Below are positions 42,533 to 52,443 of a DNA stretch of 64,000 bases, piece after piece (the first letter of the stretch is position 1; each line of letters starts with the position of its first letter). The notes under the pieces were generated by a model that saw only the letters and a program-made list of their open reading frames with translations, did no database searches and was not told the origin of the DNA. The stretch covers positions 248,001-312,000 of the forward strand of contig NZ_JADKRZ010000006.1 of assembly GCF_015350905.1 (NCBI RefSeq), read 5' to 3'. The stretch comes from Curtobacterium sp. VKM Ac-2865. GTDB taxonomy: Bacteria > Actinomycetota > Actinomycetes > Actinomycetales > Microbacteriaceae. The translations under genes were made by a program, and so were the position numbers.

Positions 42533-42592
42533 GTGCGAGGTTGCGCACGCCGTGCGGGCGCGTGGCCCGGCACGGGGTGGTCAACCTCGCAC
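42533..42592. repeat. GTGCGAGGTT inverted-repeat element, copy C
   Basis: GTGCGAGGTTG (42533-42543) and CAACCTCGCAC (42582-42592) form perfect 11-bp arms around 38 nt. The spacing matches copy B exactly. It lies in the 239-nt gap after the XRE-cupin gene; I see no gene in that gap. Confidence 0.75.
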
Positions 42593-42719
42593 GAGAACGG
42601 GTCGGACATCCGCTTGACGCGGTTCGTGGCGTTCCTGTGCCCGTGAGCAGCCCTCGGCGACCACCTTGTGACGCACGCCGCTGGTGCAGTGCCCGCGGTG
42701 GACGACCGGAAGGCTCATC

Positions 42720-43604
42720 ATGACCACGAACCCACCCGGGAACGACTCCGGGACCCCGATCCACGACCGAACGGCTGCTGCCGACGGACACGAGATCCAC
42801 CCCGGCGTGACCGTGCCCGCCTGGGCGGACACCAACCCGCTCGAGGACGGCCGCGACGCCGACCTCCTGGGGCTCGGCGACGACTCGCCGTCCGCGGCGG
42901 TCCCCGCGGGCCAGCAGGTCCCGGTGACCCCGCCGGTGGCAGGGCTCGGCGGCGCAGGAGCCCCCGGCTCCGCCACCGGTTCGATCGCGGACCACGACGA
43001 GCTGCACGGCTCGACCGGTACCTCGGGCGGCTCGTCCTCCGGCGGCTCCGACGCCAAGGCCGACGCGGCCAAGGGTGCAGCGCAGGACGTCGCTGGCGAC
43101 GCCAAGGAGAAGGCCGCGAACGTCGCCGGCACCGCCAAGGAGCAGGCCGCCAACGTGGCCTCCGAGGCGACCGACCACGCCAAGCAGCTCTACGGCCAGG
43201 CGTCCGAGAACCTCAAGCAGCAGGCCGGCGAGCAGCAGCAGCGTGCCGCCAGCGGGCTGAAGAGCCTCGGCGAGCAGCTCGGCCGCATGGCCGACAACGA
43301 CGAGGAGCAGGGTGTCGCCTCGCGCGTCGTCCGCGACCTGTCGGGCCGTGCGTCCTCGGCCGCCGGGTTCCTCGAGAACCGCGACCCGGGCTCGCTCCTC
43401 GACGAGGTCAAGTCCTTCGCCGCCAAGCGCCCCGGTGCGTTCATCGCGCTGGCCGCCGGCGCGGGCATCCTCGCCGGCCGCCTGACCAAGGCGATCACGA
43501 CCGAGGCCAAGCACGAGAAGGAAGCCGACGCCTCGGGCACCGGCACGACCCACACGCCCGGCACCACGGGCACCGGCACCACCGGGACGGGGACCGGCGT
43601 ATGA
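42720..43604 (+). CDS. Ala/Lys-rich LEA-like stress protein
   Basis: A 294-residue protein with a polar disordered N-terminus (about 1-110), a central amphipathic stretch of 11-residue-like repeats (AKADAAKGAAQDVAGDAKEKAANVAG...), a short hydrophobic segment near 245-265 (GAFIALAAGAGILAGRL) and a Thr/Gly tail. The pattern resembles LEA/apolipoprotein-like membrane-associated stress proteins. It is first in an operon with a holin-like protein and a DUF3618 protein, both coupled by ATGA overlaps. GGAAGG precedes the ATG. The exact function is unknown. Confidence 0.72.
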   Translation: MTTNPPGNDSGTPIHDRTAAADGHEIHPGVTVPAWADTNPLEDGRDADLLGLGDDSPSAAVPAGQQVPVTPPVAGLGGAGAPGSATGSIADHDELHGSTGTSGGSSSGGSDAKADAAKGAAQDVAGDAKEKAANVAGTAKEQAANVASEATDHAKQLYGQASENLKQQAGEQQQRAASGLKSLGEQLGRMADNDEEQGVASRVVRDLSGRASSAAGFLENRDPGSLLDEVKSFAAKRPGAFIALAAGAGILAGRLTKAITTEAKHEKEADASGTGTTHTPGTTGTGTTGTGTGV

Positions 43605-44044
43605 GTTCCTCCGTCCCCGGCGCCCCCGGGATCGGCGAACCGACCCCCGAGGAACGCGCCGCGACCACACCGCTCGGTGAACTCCTCACCGACGTCTCGC
43701 GTGACATCTCCAGCCTGTTCCGGCAGGAGGTGGCACTGGCGAAGGCCGAGCTCACCGAGTCCGCGAAGAAGGCGGGCAAGGGCGCCGGCATGTTCGGCGG
43801 TGCCGGCCTGACCGCGCTGTTCGCCCTGCTGTTCCTGTCGATCGCCGCCTGGTGGGGTCTCGGCTACCTCATCGGCAACGCGTGGTCCGCCGTCGTCATC
43901 GCGGTCGTCTACGCGATCGTCGCCGCAGTCCTCGCACTGCAGGGACGCAAGCAGCTGAAGCAGATCAAGGGCGCTCCGCAGACCGTGGAGACCGCCAAGG
44001 AGATCCCCGACGCACTGAAGCCCAACTCCGGGAGGAACGCATGA
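43601..44044 (+). CDS. Actinobacterial holin-like (Phage_holin_3_6) protein
   Basis: A 147-residue membrane protein. The N-terminal half has a conserved cytoplasmic helix (LLTDVSRDISSLFRQEVALAKAEL), followed by two membrane helices (about 70-95 and 100-122) and a Lys-rich tail. This matches the Phage_holin_3_6/DUF1469 group, common in actinobacterial chromosomes and usually not part of a phage. It overlaps both neighbours by ATGA, so the three are translated together. Confidence 0.85.
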   Translation: MSSSVPGAPGIGEPTPEERAATTPLGELLTDVSRDISSLFRQEVALAKAELTESAKKAGKGAGMFGGAGLTALFALLFLSIAAWWGLGYLIGNAWSAVVIAVVYAIVAAVLALQGRKQLKQIKGAPQTVETAKEIPDALKPNSGRNA

Positions 44045-44613
44045 GCACGCCAGACGAGATCCGCGCAGAGATCGAGCAGACACGGGGGACCCTCGGGTCC
44101 GACGTCGACGCCCTCGCCGACAAGGTGAGCCCGTCATCGATCGCACACCGGCAGACCGAGAAGGTCAAGAGCCGCTTCCAGGGCGTCCGCGACTCCGTCA
44201 TGGGCGCAGCCGACTCGGCTCGCTCCAGCGCCTCGGGCTCCGCCTCGGGTGCGACTGACCAGGCCAAGGACGCCGCCCAGCGCGGTGTCGAGAAGGCCAA
44301 GGGCAACCCGCTCGCCGTGGGGCTCATCGCCTTCGGTGCCGGGTGGCTCGCGTCCTCGCTCATCCCGACCTCGGCGAAGGAGGAGGAGCTGGCCGGTGAA
44401 CTCAAGGACCGCGCAGCGCCCCTCGTCGACCAGGTGAAGGAGACGGCGAAGGACGTCGGCTCGCAGCTCGGCGACTCCGCCAAGGAGCACGCGCAGGACC
44501 TGGCGGGCACCGCACAGGACGCGGCCCAGACGGTGAAGGACGAGGCGCAGGGCGCCGCGTCCGACGTCAAGGACCACGCGCAGTCGTCCGCACAGGACGT
44601 GCGCGGGGCCTGA
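44041..44613 (+). CDS. DUF3618 family protein
   Basis: A 190-residue protein. The N-terminal EIRAEIEQTRGTLGSDVDALADKVSP is the hallmark of DUF3618. A hydrophobic segment (about 97-118) may insert in the membrane. The C-terminal half is a long Ala/Lys/Asp amphipathic helix similar in style to the first gene of this operon. It is probably an envelope-associated partner of the holin-like protein. A 40-bp palindromic repeat ends the operon. Confidence 0.83.
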   Translation: MSTPDEIRAEIEQTRGTLGSDVDALADKVSPSSIAHRQTEKVKSRFQGVRDSVMGAADSARSSASGSASGATDQAKDAAQRGVEKAKGNPLAVGLIAFGAGWLASSLIPTSAKEEELAGELKDRAAPLVDQVKETAKDVGSQLGDSAKEHAQDLAGTAQDAAQTVKDEAQGAASDVKDHAQSSAQDVRGA

Positions 44614-44630
44614 GACCCAGCCACGCTCCA

Positions 44631-44670
44631 GACGGGAGGCACGGTGCCAGCTGGCACCGTGCCTCCCGTC
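44631..44670. repeat. Palindromic REP-like element, copy 3
   Basis: A perfect 40-bp palindrome centred between 44650 and 44651, core CACGGTGCCAGCTGGCACCG, with GACGGGAGGC ends. It starts 17 nt after the DUF3618 stop, so it is a probable terminator and repeat-family member. Confidence 0.85.
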
Positions 44671-44743
44671 CGTCGTCTGGTCGCGGATCGCGCCATCTGG
44701 CTCGCTGGGTCGGTGGTGAGGGCTCCACGAGTTCGCTGGAGGG

Positions 44744-45421
44744 ATGACCGACGCTCCCTCGACCGCAGTCCTGTTCGACATCGACGGCACGCTCGTCGAC
44801 TCCAACTACGCGCACGTCGATGCGTGGTGGCGGGCCTTCCGGGTGACCGGGCAGTCGGTCGACGCCTGGCGCATCCACCGGTTGATCGGGATGGACGCCT
44901 CCCGCCTGCTCGACGAACTCGTGCCGGACATGTCGGACGAGGACCGCGACACGGCCAAGCAGTACCAGGCGGCCTACTTCGCCGAGCACATGCCTCGTCT
45001 GCGGCTGCTGCCGGGAGCGCGTGAGCTGCTCGAGGCCGTCGCGGCCCGCGGCCACGCGGTCGTCCTCGCGACGAGTGCCCCGGAGAACGAGCTCGTCCGG
45101 CTGCGGGAACTGCTCGACGCCGAGCAGTGGATCAGCGTCGTGACGAGCGGCGAGGACGTCGAGGAGGCCAAGCCCGCACCCGACATCGTGCAGGTCGCCC
45201 TCGACCGTGCCGGCGTCGACCCGTCGAACGCGATCATGATCGGCGACGCGATGTGGGACGTGGAGACCTCGGCGAAGGTGGGGGTGTCCTGCATCGCGGT
45301 GATGACGGGTGGCGTCGGGGGCGACGAACTCCGGAACGCCGGGGCCGCAGTGGTGTACGACGACGCGGCTGCGGTGCTGGCCGGCATCGAGGACGGTCCG
45401 ATCGGGACGCTCGGGCGGTGA
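44744..45421 (+). CDS. HAD family hydrolase
   Basis: A 225-residue haloacid-dehalogenase-type phosphatase. Motif I is FDIDGTLVD (Asp12 nucleophile, Asp14), motif II is LATSAP, motif III includes the Lys of KPAPDI, and motif IV is IGDAMWD. An alpha-helical cap lies between motifs I and II, as in phosphoglycolate phosphatase and beta-phosphoglucomutase relatives. The substrate is a small phosphorylated metabolite, not identifiable here. GGAGGG precedes the ATG. Confidence 0.87.
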   Translation: MTDAPSTAVLFDIDGTLVDSNYAHVDAWWRAFRVTGQSVDAWRIHRLIGMDASRLLDELVPDMSDEDRDTAKQYQAAYFAEHMPRLRLLPGARELLEAVAARGHAVVLATSAPENELVRLRELLDAEQWISVVTSGEDVEEAKPAPDIVQVALDRAGVDPSNAIMIGDAMWDVETSAKVGVSCIAVMTGGVGGDELRNAGAAVVYDDAAAVLAGIEDGPIGTLGR

Positions 45422-45488
45422 GCGGGACGCTGCTCGGTGCTGGGCTGGCGTCGGCCGGTGTCGTACCCGCGTGGAAAGATGGTCGATC

Positions 45489-45971
45489 GTGATCACGATC
45501 GAACGCGTCCTCTGGGACGACCCCCGCGCCGTCGCCCTCCGTGCCCGCATGGACGAGGAGATGCACGAGCGGTACGGCTCGGCCAACGCGGACGAGGACC
45601 CCGCGGTCACGGCCGAGCGTGAGCGTGCCCTGTCGGTGGACCCGTCGAGCGTGATCAGCTCGGTGCTCGCGATCGACGAGTCCGGTGAGGCCGTCGGGCA
45701 CATCGCGATCCGTCGGCTCCGTGACGAGGTCGAGCTGAAGCGCCTCATCGTGCTGTCGTCGGCGCGGGGCAAGGGCGCGGCGACGAAGCTCCTCGACGCG
45801 TGCGAGCAGATCGGGCGCGAAGAGGGAGCCGAGCGGCTCATCCTGCAGACAGGGGACCGGCAGCCCGACGCCGTCGCGCTGTACGAGAAGACCGGGTGGC
45901 GTGCGATCCCCGTGTACGAGCCCTACCTCGCGACCATGCCGTGGTCGTTCTGCTTCGACAAGGCGCTGTAG
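45489..45971 (+). CDS. GNAT family acetyltransferase
   Basis: A 160-residue N-acetyltransferase with ELKRLIVLSSARGKGAATKLL as the acetyl-CoA binding motif and the C-terminal ALYEKTGWRAI pattern. The acceptor is unknown. The GTG at 45489 lies inside an 18-bp palindrome (45484-45501), which may be a regulatory site or chance; no good ribosome binding site is visible. Confidence 0.83.
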   Translation: MITIERVLWDDPRAVALRARMDEEMHERYGSANADEDPAVTAERERALSVDPSSVISSVLAIDESGEAVGHIAIRRLRDEVELKRLIVLSSARGKGAATKLLDACEQIGREEGAERLILQTGDRQPDAVALYEKTGWRAIPVYEPYLATMPWSFCFDKAL

Positions 45972-46001
45972 GGCCTGCTTCCTGGGACGTTGCCGGGTGC
46001 G

Positions 46002-46031
46002 AATTGCACTCTGACGCCGGGAGTGCAATTC
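46002..46031. promoter_or_regulatory. TetR operator of the drug-efflux operon
   Basis: Perfect 11-bp arms GAATTGCACTC (46002-46012) and GAGTGCAATTC (46021-46031) with an 8-nt spacer end 7 nt before the TetR GTG. The right arm overlaps a possible -10 (AATTCT, 46027-46032), so binding would silence both the regulator and the exporter. Confidence 0.78.
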
Positions 46032-46038
46032 TTGTGCG

Positions 46039-48398
<2,360 letters not shown>

Positions 48399-48411
48399 TC
48401 CCGAGCACGCT

Positions 48412-48455
48412 CGGACGGGAGGCCCGGTGCCAGTCGGCACCGGGCCTCCCGTCCG
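48412..48455 (+). terminator. Terminator / REP-like element, copy 4
   Basis: Perfect 20-bp arms (48412-48431 and 48436-48455) with a 4-nt loop AGTC, the strongest hairpin of the GGGAGGC repeat family, 13 nt after the MFS stop. Confidence 0.85.
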
Positions 48456-48482
48456 TCGTCGGTGCGTGCGCGGATGTGCGGG

Positions 48483-48690
48483 TGCATGGTTCGACGTCGC
48501 ACGAGTCGTTCGACTGTTGCGGTGTCGAAAGATGCGGACGTCACTTTCGTGTGTGCATGTTCCGACACCGCATGAGTTGTTCGACTGTTGCGGTGTCGGA
48601 AGATGCGGACGTCGCTGTCGTGTGTGCATGTTCCGACACCGCATGAGTTGTTCGACTGTTGCGGTGTCGGAAGATGCGTGCGCATGTTGC
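48483..48690. repeat. 71-bp tandem hairpin repeat array
   Basis: A unit of 71 bp is repeated at 48483, 48554 and 48625, the last copy being truncated after about 54 bp and followed by a TGCGCATG remnant. Copies two and three each contain a perfect 11-bp hairpin, CCGACACCGCA with TGCGGTGTCGG, around 16 nt; copy one has a diverged but still pairing version. GC content is visibly lower than the neighbouring genes. It lies between convergent MFS and LacI genes and makes up most of a 304-nt gap without a gene. Confidence 0.88.
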
Positions 48691-48702
48691 GACGTACGAG
48701 CG

Positions 48703-49713
48703 TCAGGCGCCGGTGCTTGCGCGGGGGACCAGTCGCGTGGGGAGGGCCGGGTCGGGCGCCTCAGTGCCGTCGAGCATCGCGAGGAGTCGAAGCGCTGCAG
48801 CTCGGCCGAGTTCGGCTCCCGGGAGTGCGACGCTCGTCAGGGCCGGCGCGGTGACGGACGACGACGGCAGGTCGTCGAACCCGGCGACCGCGAGGGTCCC
48901 GGGCACGGCGATGCCTCGCTCGGCGGCCACGCGGAGCACCCCGTACGCCAGGGTGTCAGCCGCGCCGACGATCGCGGTCACGCCCTCGGTGAGCCAGGTG
49001 TCGACGACCGGCTCCACGGCGCTCGCGGCGGCGTCGATCGTCAGGTCGGCCCGGGCCACGACGGTCGACACGGTGATGCCCGCGGCAGCGCACGCGTCGT
49101 CGAACAGTGCGCGACGCACGGCGAAGGTCGTCGCGCGCGAGGTCCCGTCGAGGTACCCGACACGACGGTGTCCGGCGGCGGCGAGGTGTCGGACCAGGGC
49201 CTCGACGCCGGAGGAGAGGTCGTAGTTGACGGCGCCGTGGCCTCCCGGAGCGTCGAGCAGCACCACGGGGACACCGGCTGCCATGGACTCGCCGTCGGCC
49301 GGGGCGTCGACCAGGATGCCCGCGGGCCGGAGCCGTTCGAACCGGCGGACGTCCGCGTCGACGGGCTGTTCACCGCGCTCGGTGACGGAGAGCACGAGCT
49401 GGAAGCGGTCGCCGACGGTGTCCCGGACGCCACGGATGACCTCGGCGAAGAACGGGTTCGACAGGTCGGGGGCGATGAGCACCACGAGGTCGCCGCTGCC
49501 CCGCGCGAGGGAGCTCGCCGCGTGGTCGACGACGTACCCGAGCTCGTCGACGGCGTCGCGCACCCGGCTGGCGATCGGCACGGACACACGCCCGCGGTCC
49601 TTGCCGTTCACCACGAGGGAGACCGTGGCGATGCTCGTGCCGGCACGCTCGGCGACCATCGCCGCGGTCACGCGTCCGGACGGCGCGGGACGACTTCGCG
49701 GGGACGGGGGCAC
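48703..49713 (-). CDS. LacI family regulator
   Basis: A 336-residue LacI/GalR protein. The HTH is VTAAMVAERAGTSIATVSLVVNG and the hinge YVVDHAASSLARG. The C-terminal periplasmic-binding-like domain binds a sugar or nucleoside. It is divergent from a nucleoside hydrolase operon with two LacI-type operators in between. A TAGCAT box (plus-strand 49721-49726) lies 7 nt before its GTG, so it is probably leaderless. Confidence 0.88.
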   Translation of the reverse strand: MPPSPRSRPAPSGRVTAAMVAERAGTSIATVSLVVNGKDRGRVSVPIASRVRDAVDELGYVVDHAASSLARGSGDLVVLIAPDLSNPFFAEVIRGVRDTVGDRFQLVLSVTERGEQPVDADVRRFERLRPAGILVDAPADGESMAAGVPVVLLDAPGGHGAVNYDLSSGVEALVRHLAAAGHRRVGYLDGTSRATTFAVRRALFDDACAAAGITVSTVVARADLTIDAAASAVEPVVDTWLTEGVTAIVGAADTLAYGVLRVAAERGIAVPGTLAVAGFDDLPSSSVTAPALTSVALPGAELGRAAALRLLAMLDGTEAPDPALPTRLVPRASTGA

Positions 49714-49768
49714 GGCGTCGATGCTACCCAGCAGGGTGACGATCGCCGGCCCGACGACCCCGCTCGAC

Positions 49769-49810
49769 TTGACGTCAAGCGCTTGATGCGGTGTGATGTC
49801 AAACGCTTGA
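49769..49810 (+). promoter_or_regulatory. Promoter with two LacI operators
   Basis: TTGACG (49769-49774) and TGTGAT (49792-49797) are spaced 17 bp. Operator 1, TCAAGCGCTTGA (49775-49786), fills the spacer; operator 2, TCAAACGCTTGA (49799-49810), starts just after the -10. Centres are 24 bp apart. The layout suits tight repression of the nucleoside hydrolase operon. Confidence 0.82.
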
Positions 49811-49908
49811 CGCGGCGTGCATGGCGCGTCAGGCCACCGACCACCCGGGCGTCAGTCCGGACCGCACCCGGGCGCGAGCCCGGATCCCCGACGAAGTGGA
49901 GCACCACC

Positions 49909-50970
49909 GTGACCGACGCACCCCGCCAGCCCGAGAAGATCATCCTCGACTGCGACCCCGGCCACGACGACGCCGTCGCGATGTTGCTCGCCCACGGCAA
50001 CCCGGACATCGAGCTGCTCGCCGTCACCACCGTCGTCGGCAACCAGACGCTGCCGAAGGTGACCAGGAACGCCCTCGCCGTCGCCCGCATCGCCGGGATC
50101 ACGGGCGTGCCGTTCGCCGCCGGGGCCGCGCGCCCGATCCTCCGCCCGATCGAGGTCGCGCCGGCGATCCACGGCGAGAGCGGCCTCGACGGCCCCACGC
50201 TGCCCGAGCCGTCGTTCGAGCTCGACGAGCGACACGCGGTGGACCTGATCATCGACACCGTCATGGCGCACGAGCCCGGCACGGTCACCCTCATGCCGAC
50301 CGGCGGCCTGACCAACATCGCGCTCGCGGCCCGCAAGGAGCCCCGCATCGTCGAGCGCGTCAAGCAGGTCGTCCTGATGGGCGGCGGCGTGCACGTGGGC
50401 AACTGGAGCCCGGTCGCCGAGTTCAACATCGTCATCGACCCCGAGGCGGCGTCGATCGTCTTCGACGCCGGCTGGGACGTCGTCATGGTCGGCCTCGACC
50501 TGACGCACCAGGCCCTCGCCACCCCCGAGGTCGCCGCCCGCATCGCCGCCGTCGGCACCGGTCCAGCGGCCTTCGTCGGGGAGCTCCTCGACTTCTTCGG
50601 CCAGACCTACCGGGACGCGCAGGGCTTCGATGCCCCGCCCGTCCACGATCCCTGCGCCGTCGCCTACGTGATCGACCCGACGATCGTCCGCGCCGTGAAG
50701 GTCCCGATCCGCATCGAGACCCAGGGCACGCTGACCCTCGGCATGACCGTCGCCGACTTCCGCGCGCCCGCGCCGGAGGACTGCCGCACGAGTGCCGCGC
50801 TGGAGCTCGACCACGGCCGGTTCTGGGACCTCGTCGTCGACGCCCTCGAGCGCATCGGCGAGACGCCGGACACCGGGTGGACGCCCCGTGCAGCCGCCGA
50901 CGCCGTCGAGGCCGGCCTGACCACGCAGCCGAGCACGACCCGACCGACCGCCACGACCACGGAGATCTGA
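49909..50970 (+). CDS. Inosine-uridine-type nucleoside hydrolase
   Basis: A 353-residue IunH-family hydrolase. The calcium-binding signature DCDPGHDDA starts at Asp14 (Asp14, Asp16, Asp20, Asp21). The second family block is PTGGLTNIALAAR, then VVLMGGG and EFNIVIDPEAA; the late HDP motif is VHDPCAVAY. It cleaves ribonucleosides to a base and ribose. First in an operon with an MFS transporter and a ribokinase, under LacI control. The GTG at 49909 is chosen by homology of the first strand; GTGGAG is upstream. Confidence 0.9.
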   Translation: MTDAPRQPEKIILDCDPGHDDAVAMLLAHGNPDIELLAVTTVVGNQTLPKVTRNALAVARIAGITGVPFAAGAARPILRPIEVAPAIHGESGLDGPTLPEPSFELDERHAVDLIIDTVMAHEPGTVTLMPTGGLTNIALAARKEPRIVERVKQVVLMGGGVHVGNWSPVAEFNIVIDPEAASIVFDAGWDVVMVGLDLTHQALATPEVAARIAAVGTGPAAFVGELLDFFGQTYRDAQGFDAPPVHDPCAVAYVIDPTIVRAVKVPIRIETQGTLTLGMTVADFRAPAPEDCRTSAALELDHGRFWDLVVDALERIGETPDTGWTPRAAADAVEAGLTTQPSTTRPTATTTEI

Positions 50971-50976
50971 CCCACC

Positions 50977-52443
50977 ATGAACACCCCCTCGACGACGAAG
51001 TCGAACGCGTCGAACACCCCGGCGATGTCGAAGAAGTCCATCGGCGCGCTCACCGCGGCGCTCCTCGCCGCCTGCATCGCGTTCCAGCTCAACGCCAGCA
51101 TGCTCAGCCCCGCGCTGGTCACCATGGCGCGTGAACTCAAGACCGACGACGCGACGATCGGGCTCTCACAGACCCTGTACTTCACGCTCGCCGCACTGTT
51201 CTCCCTGTTCCTGCCCCGCCTGTCGGACATCGTCGGGCGCAAGCGGGTGCTCGTCGGCATGCTCGCCGTGATGCTCGTCGGCAGCATCGTCGCCGCCCTC
51301 GCGGTGAACGTCCCGATGCTCTTCGCCGGCCGCATCATCCAGGGCGTCACGGGCCCGGTCGTGCCGATCTGCCTGCTCGTCCTGCGCAACGAGATCACCG
51401 ACCCGAAGCGCTACGGCGCTGCCCTCGGTCTGCTGACCGCGGTGAACGGGGGCATCGCCGGGATCGACGCCCTGGCCGGCGGCTGGATCGCGACGAACTT
51501 CGGCTTCCGCGGGATCTTCTGGGTGATCGCGGTCGTGACGGTCGTCGCCCTGGCACTCGTCACGGTCTGGGGCGTCGAGTCGCGCCCGTCCGCGGGCACC
51601 CGGATGGACTGGGTCGGCGTCGTCCCGCTCGTCATCTCGGTCGGCGCACTGCTGACGGCGTTCAACGAGGCCGGCAAGCTCGGGGCCGCGAACCCGGGGC
51701 TCGTGGTCGGCGGGATCGTCGTCGCCCTCGCGGCCTTCGCCGTGTTCTGGGCGGTCGAGTCCCGCGTCCGCGAGCCCCTCGTCGAGACGCGGTTCCTCAA
51801 GCGTCGGGGCACGTGGGCACTCCTCGCCACGACCTTCCTCACGATGACCGGCGTCTTCGCGGTCGTGAACGGCCTGGTCACGTCGCTCGCGCAGAACGGC
51901 GACGCAGGCTTCGGGATGGAGGCCGACCTCGCCTCCCTGGTCTTCCTCACGCCGTACGCGCTGGTCGGCTGGATCGTCGGACCGTTCGCCGGTCGGCTCG
52001 CCCCGACGCTCGGCTACCGTGCCGTGCTGCGCGTCGGACTCGTCGGCAGCATCGTCGCCACCGTCCTGATGGCCCTCGTCGGCGTGCACTCGCTGCCGGT
52101 CCTCGTCGCCACCACCGTGCTCATCGGCATCACCTACGCCGGCATCGCCAACATCATCCTCAACGGCCTGGGGATCGTGCTCTCCCCGGAGTCGAACCCC
52201 GGGTTCCTGCCGGGCCTGAACGCCGGTGCGTTCAACCTCGGCGCGGGCGTCAGCTTCGCCGTGCTGCCGGCGCTGCAGATCGCGCTCGGGGTCGGCGGGT
52301 CCTCGGGCACGGCCGGCTACTCCGGTGGGATGCTGCTCGGGGCCGTCATCACGACCGCCGCCCTGGCGATCTCGTTCCTCATCCCCCGACCGGAGGATGC
52401 CGAGACTCCTGCCATCGTCCAACAGAAGGAGAGCGTCCGATGA
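50977..52443 (+). CDS. MFS transporter (probable nucleoside uptake)
   Basis: A 488-residue major facilitator with about 14 membrane helices and the intracellular loop DIVGRKRVLVGM typical of MFS. Sequence style resembles DHA2 exporters, but its place between a nucleoside hydrolase and a ribokinase suggests uptake of a nucleoside or ribose compound (inference). It overlaps the kinase start (ATGA) and lies 6 nt after the hydrolase. Confidence 0.83.
   Translation: MNTPSTTKSNASNTPAMSKKSIGALTAALLAACIAFQLNASMLSPALVTMARELKTDDATIGLSQTLYFTLAALFSLFLPRLSDIVGRKRVLVGMLAVMLVGSIVAALAVNVPMLFAGRIIQGVTGPVVPICLLVLRNEITDPKRYGAALGLLTAVNGGIAGIDALAGGWIATNFGFRGIFWVIAVVTVVALALVTVWGVESRPSAGTRMDWVGVVPLVISVGALLTAFNEAGKLGAANPGLVVGGIVVALAAFAVFWAVESRVREPLVETRFLKRRGTWALLATTFLTMTGVFAVVNGLVTSLAQNGDAGFGMEADLASLVFLTPYALVGWIVGPFAGRLAPTLGYRAVLRVGLVGSIVATVLMALVGVHSLPVLVATTVLIGITYAGIANIILNGLGIVLSPESNPGFLPGLNAGAFNLGAGVSFAVLPALQIALGVGGSSGTAGYSGGMLLGAVITTAALAISFLIPRPEDAETPAIVQQKESVR

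Noticed and set aside
43601..44044. Holin-like gene as evidence of a prophage
   Set aside because: No other phage genes are near, and this holin family is common in actinobacterial chromosomes.
48483..48690. Repeat array considered as CRISPR
   Set aside because: The repeats are contiguous 71-bp units without unique spacers, and no cas gene is present.
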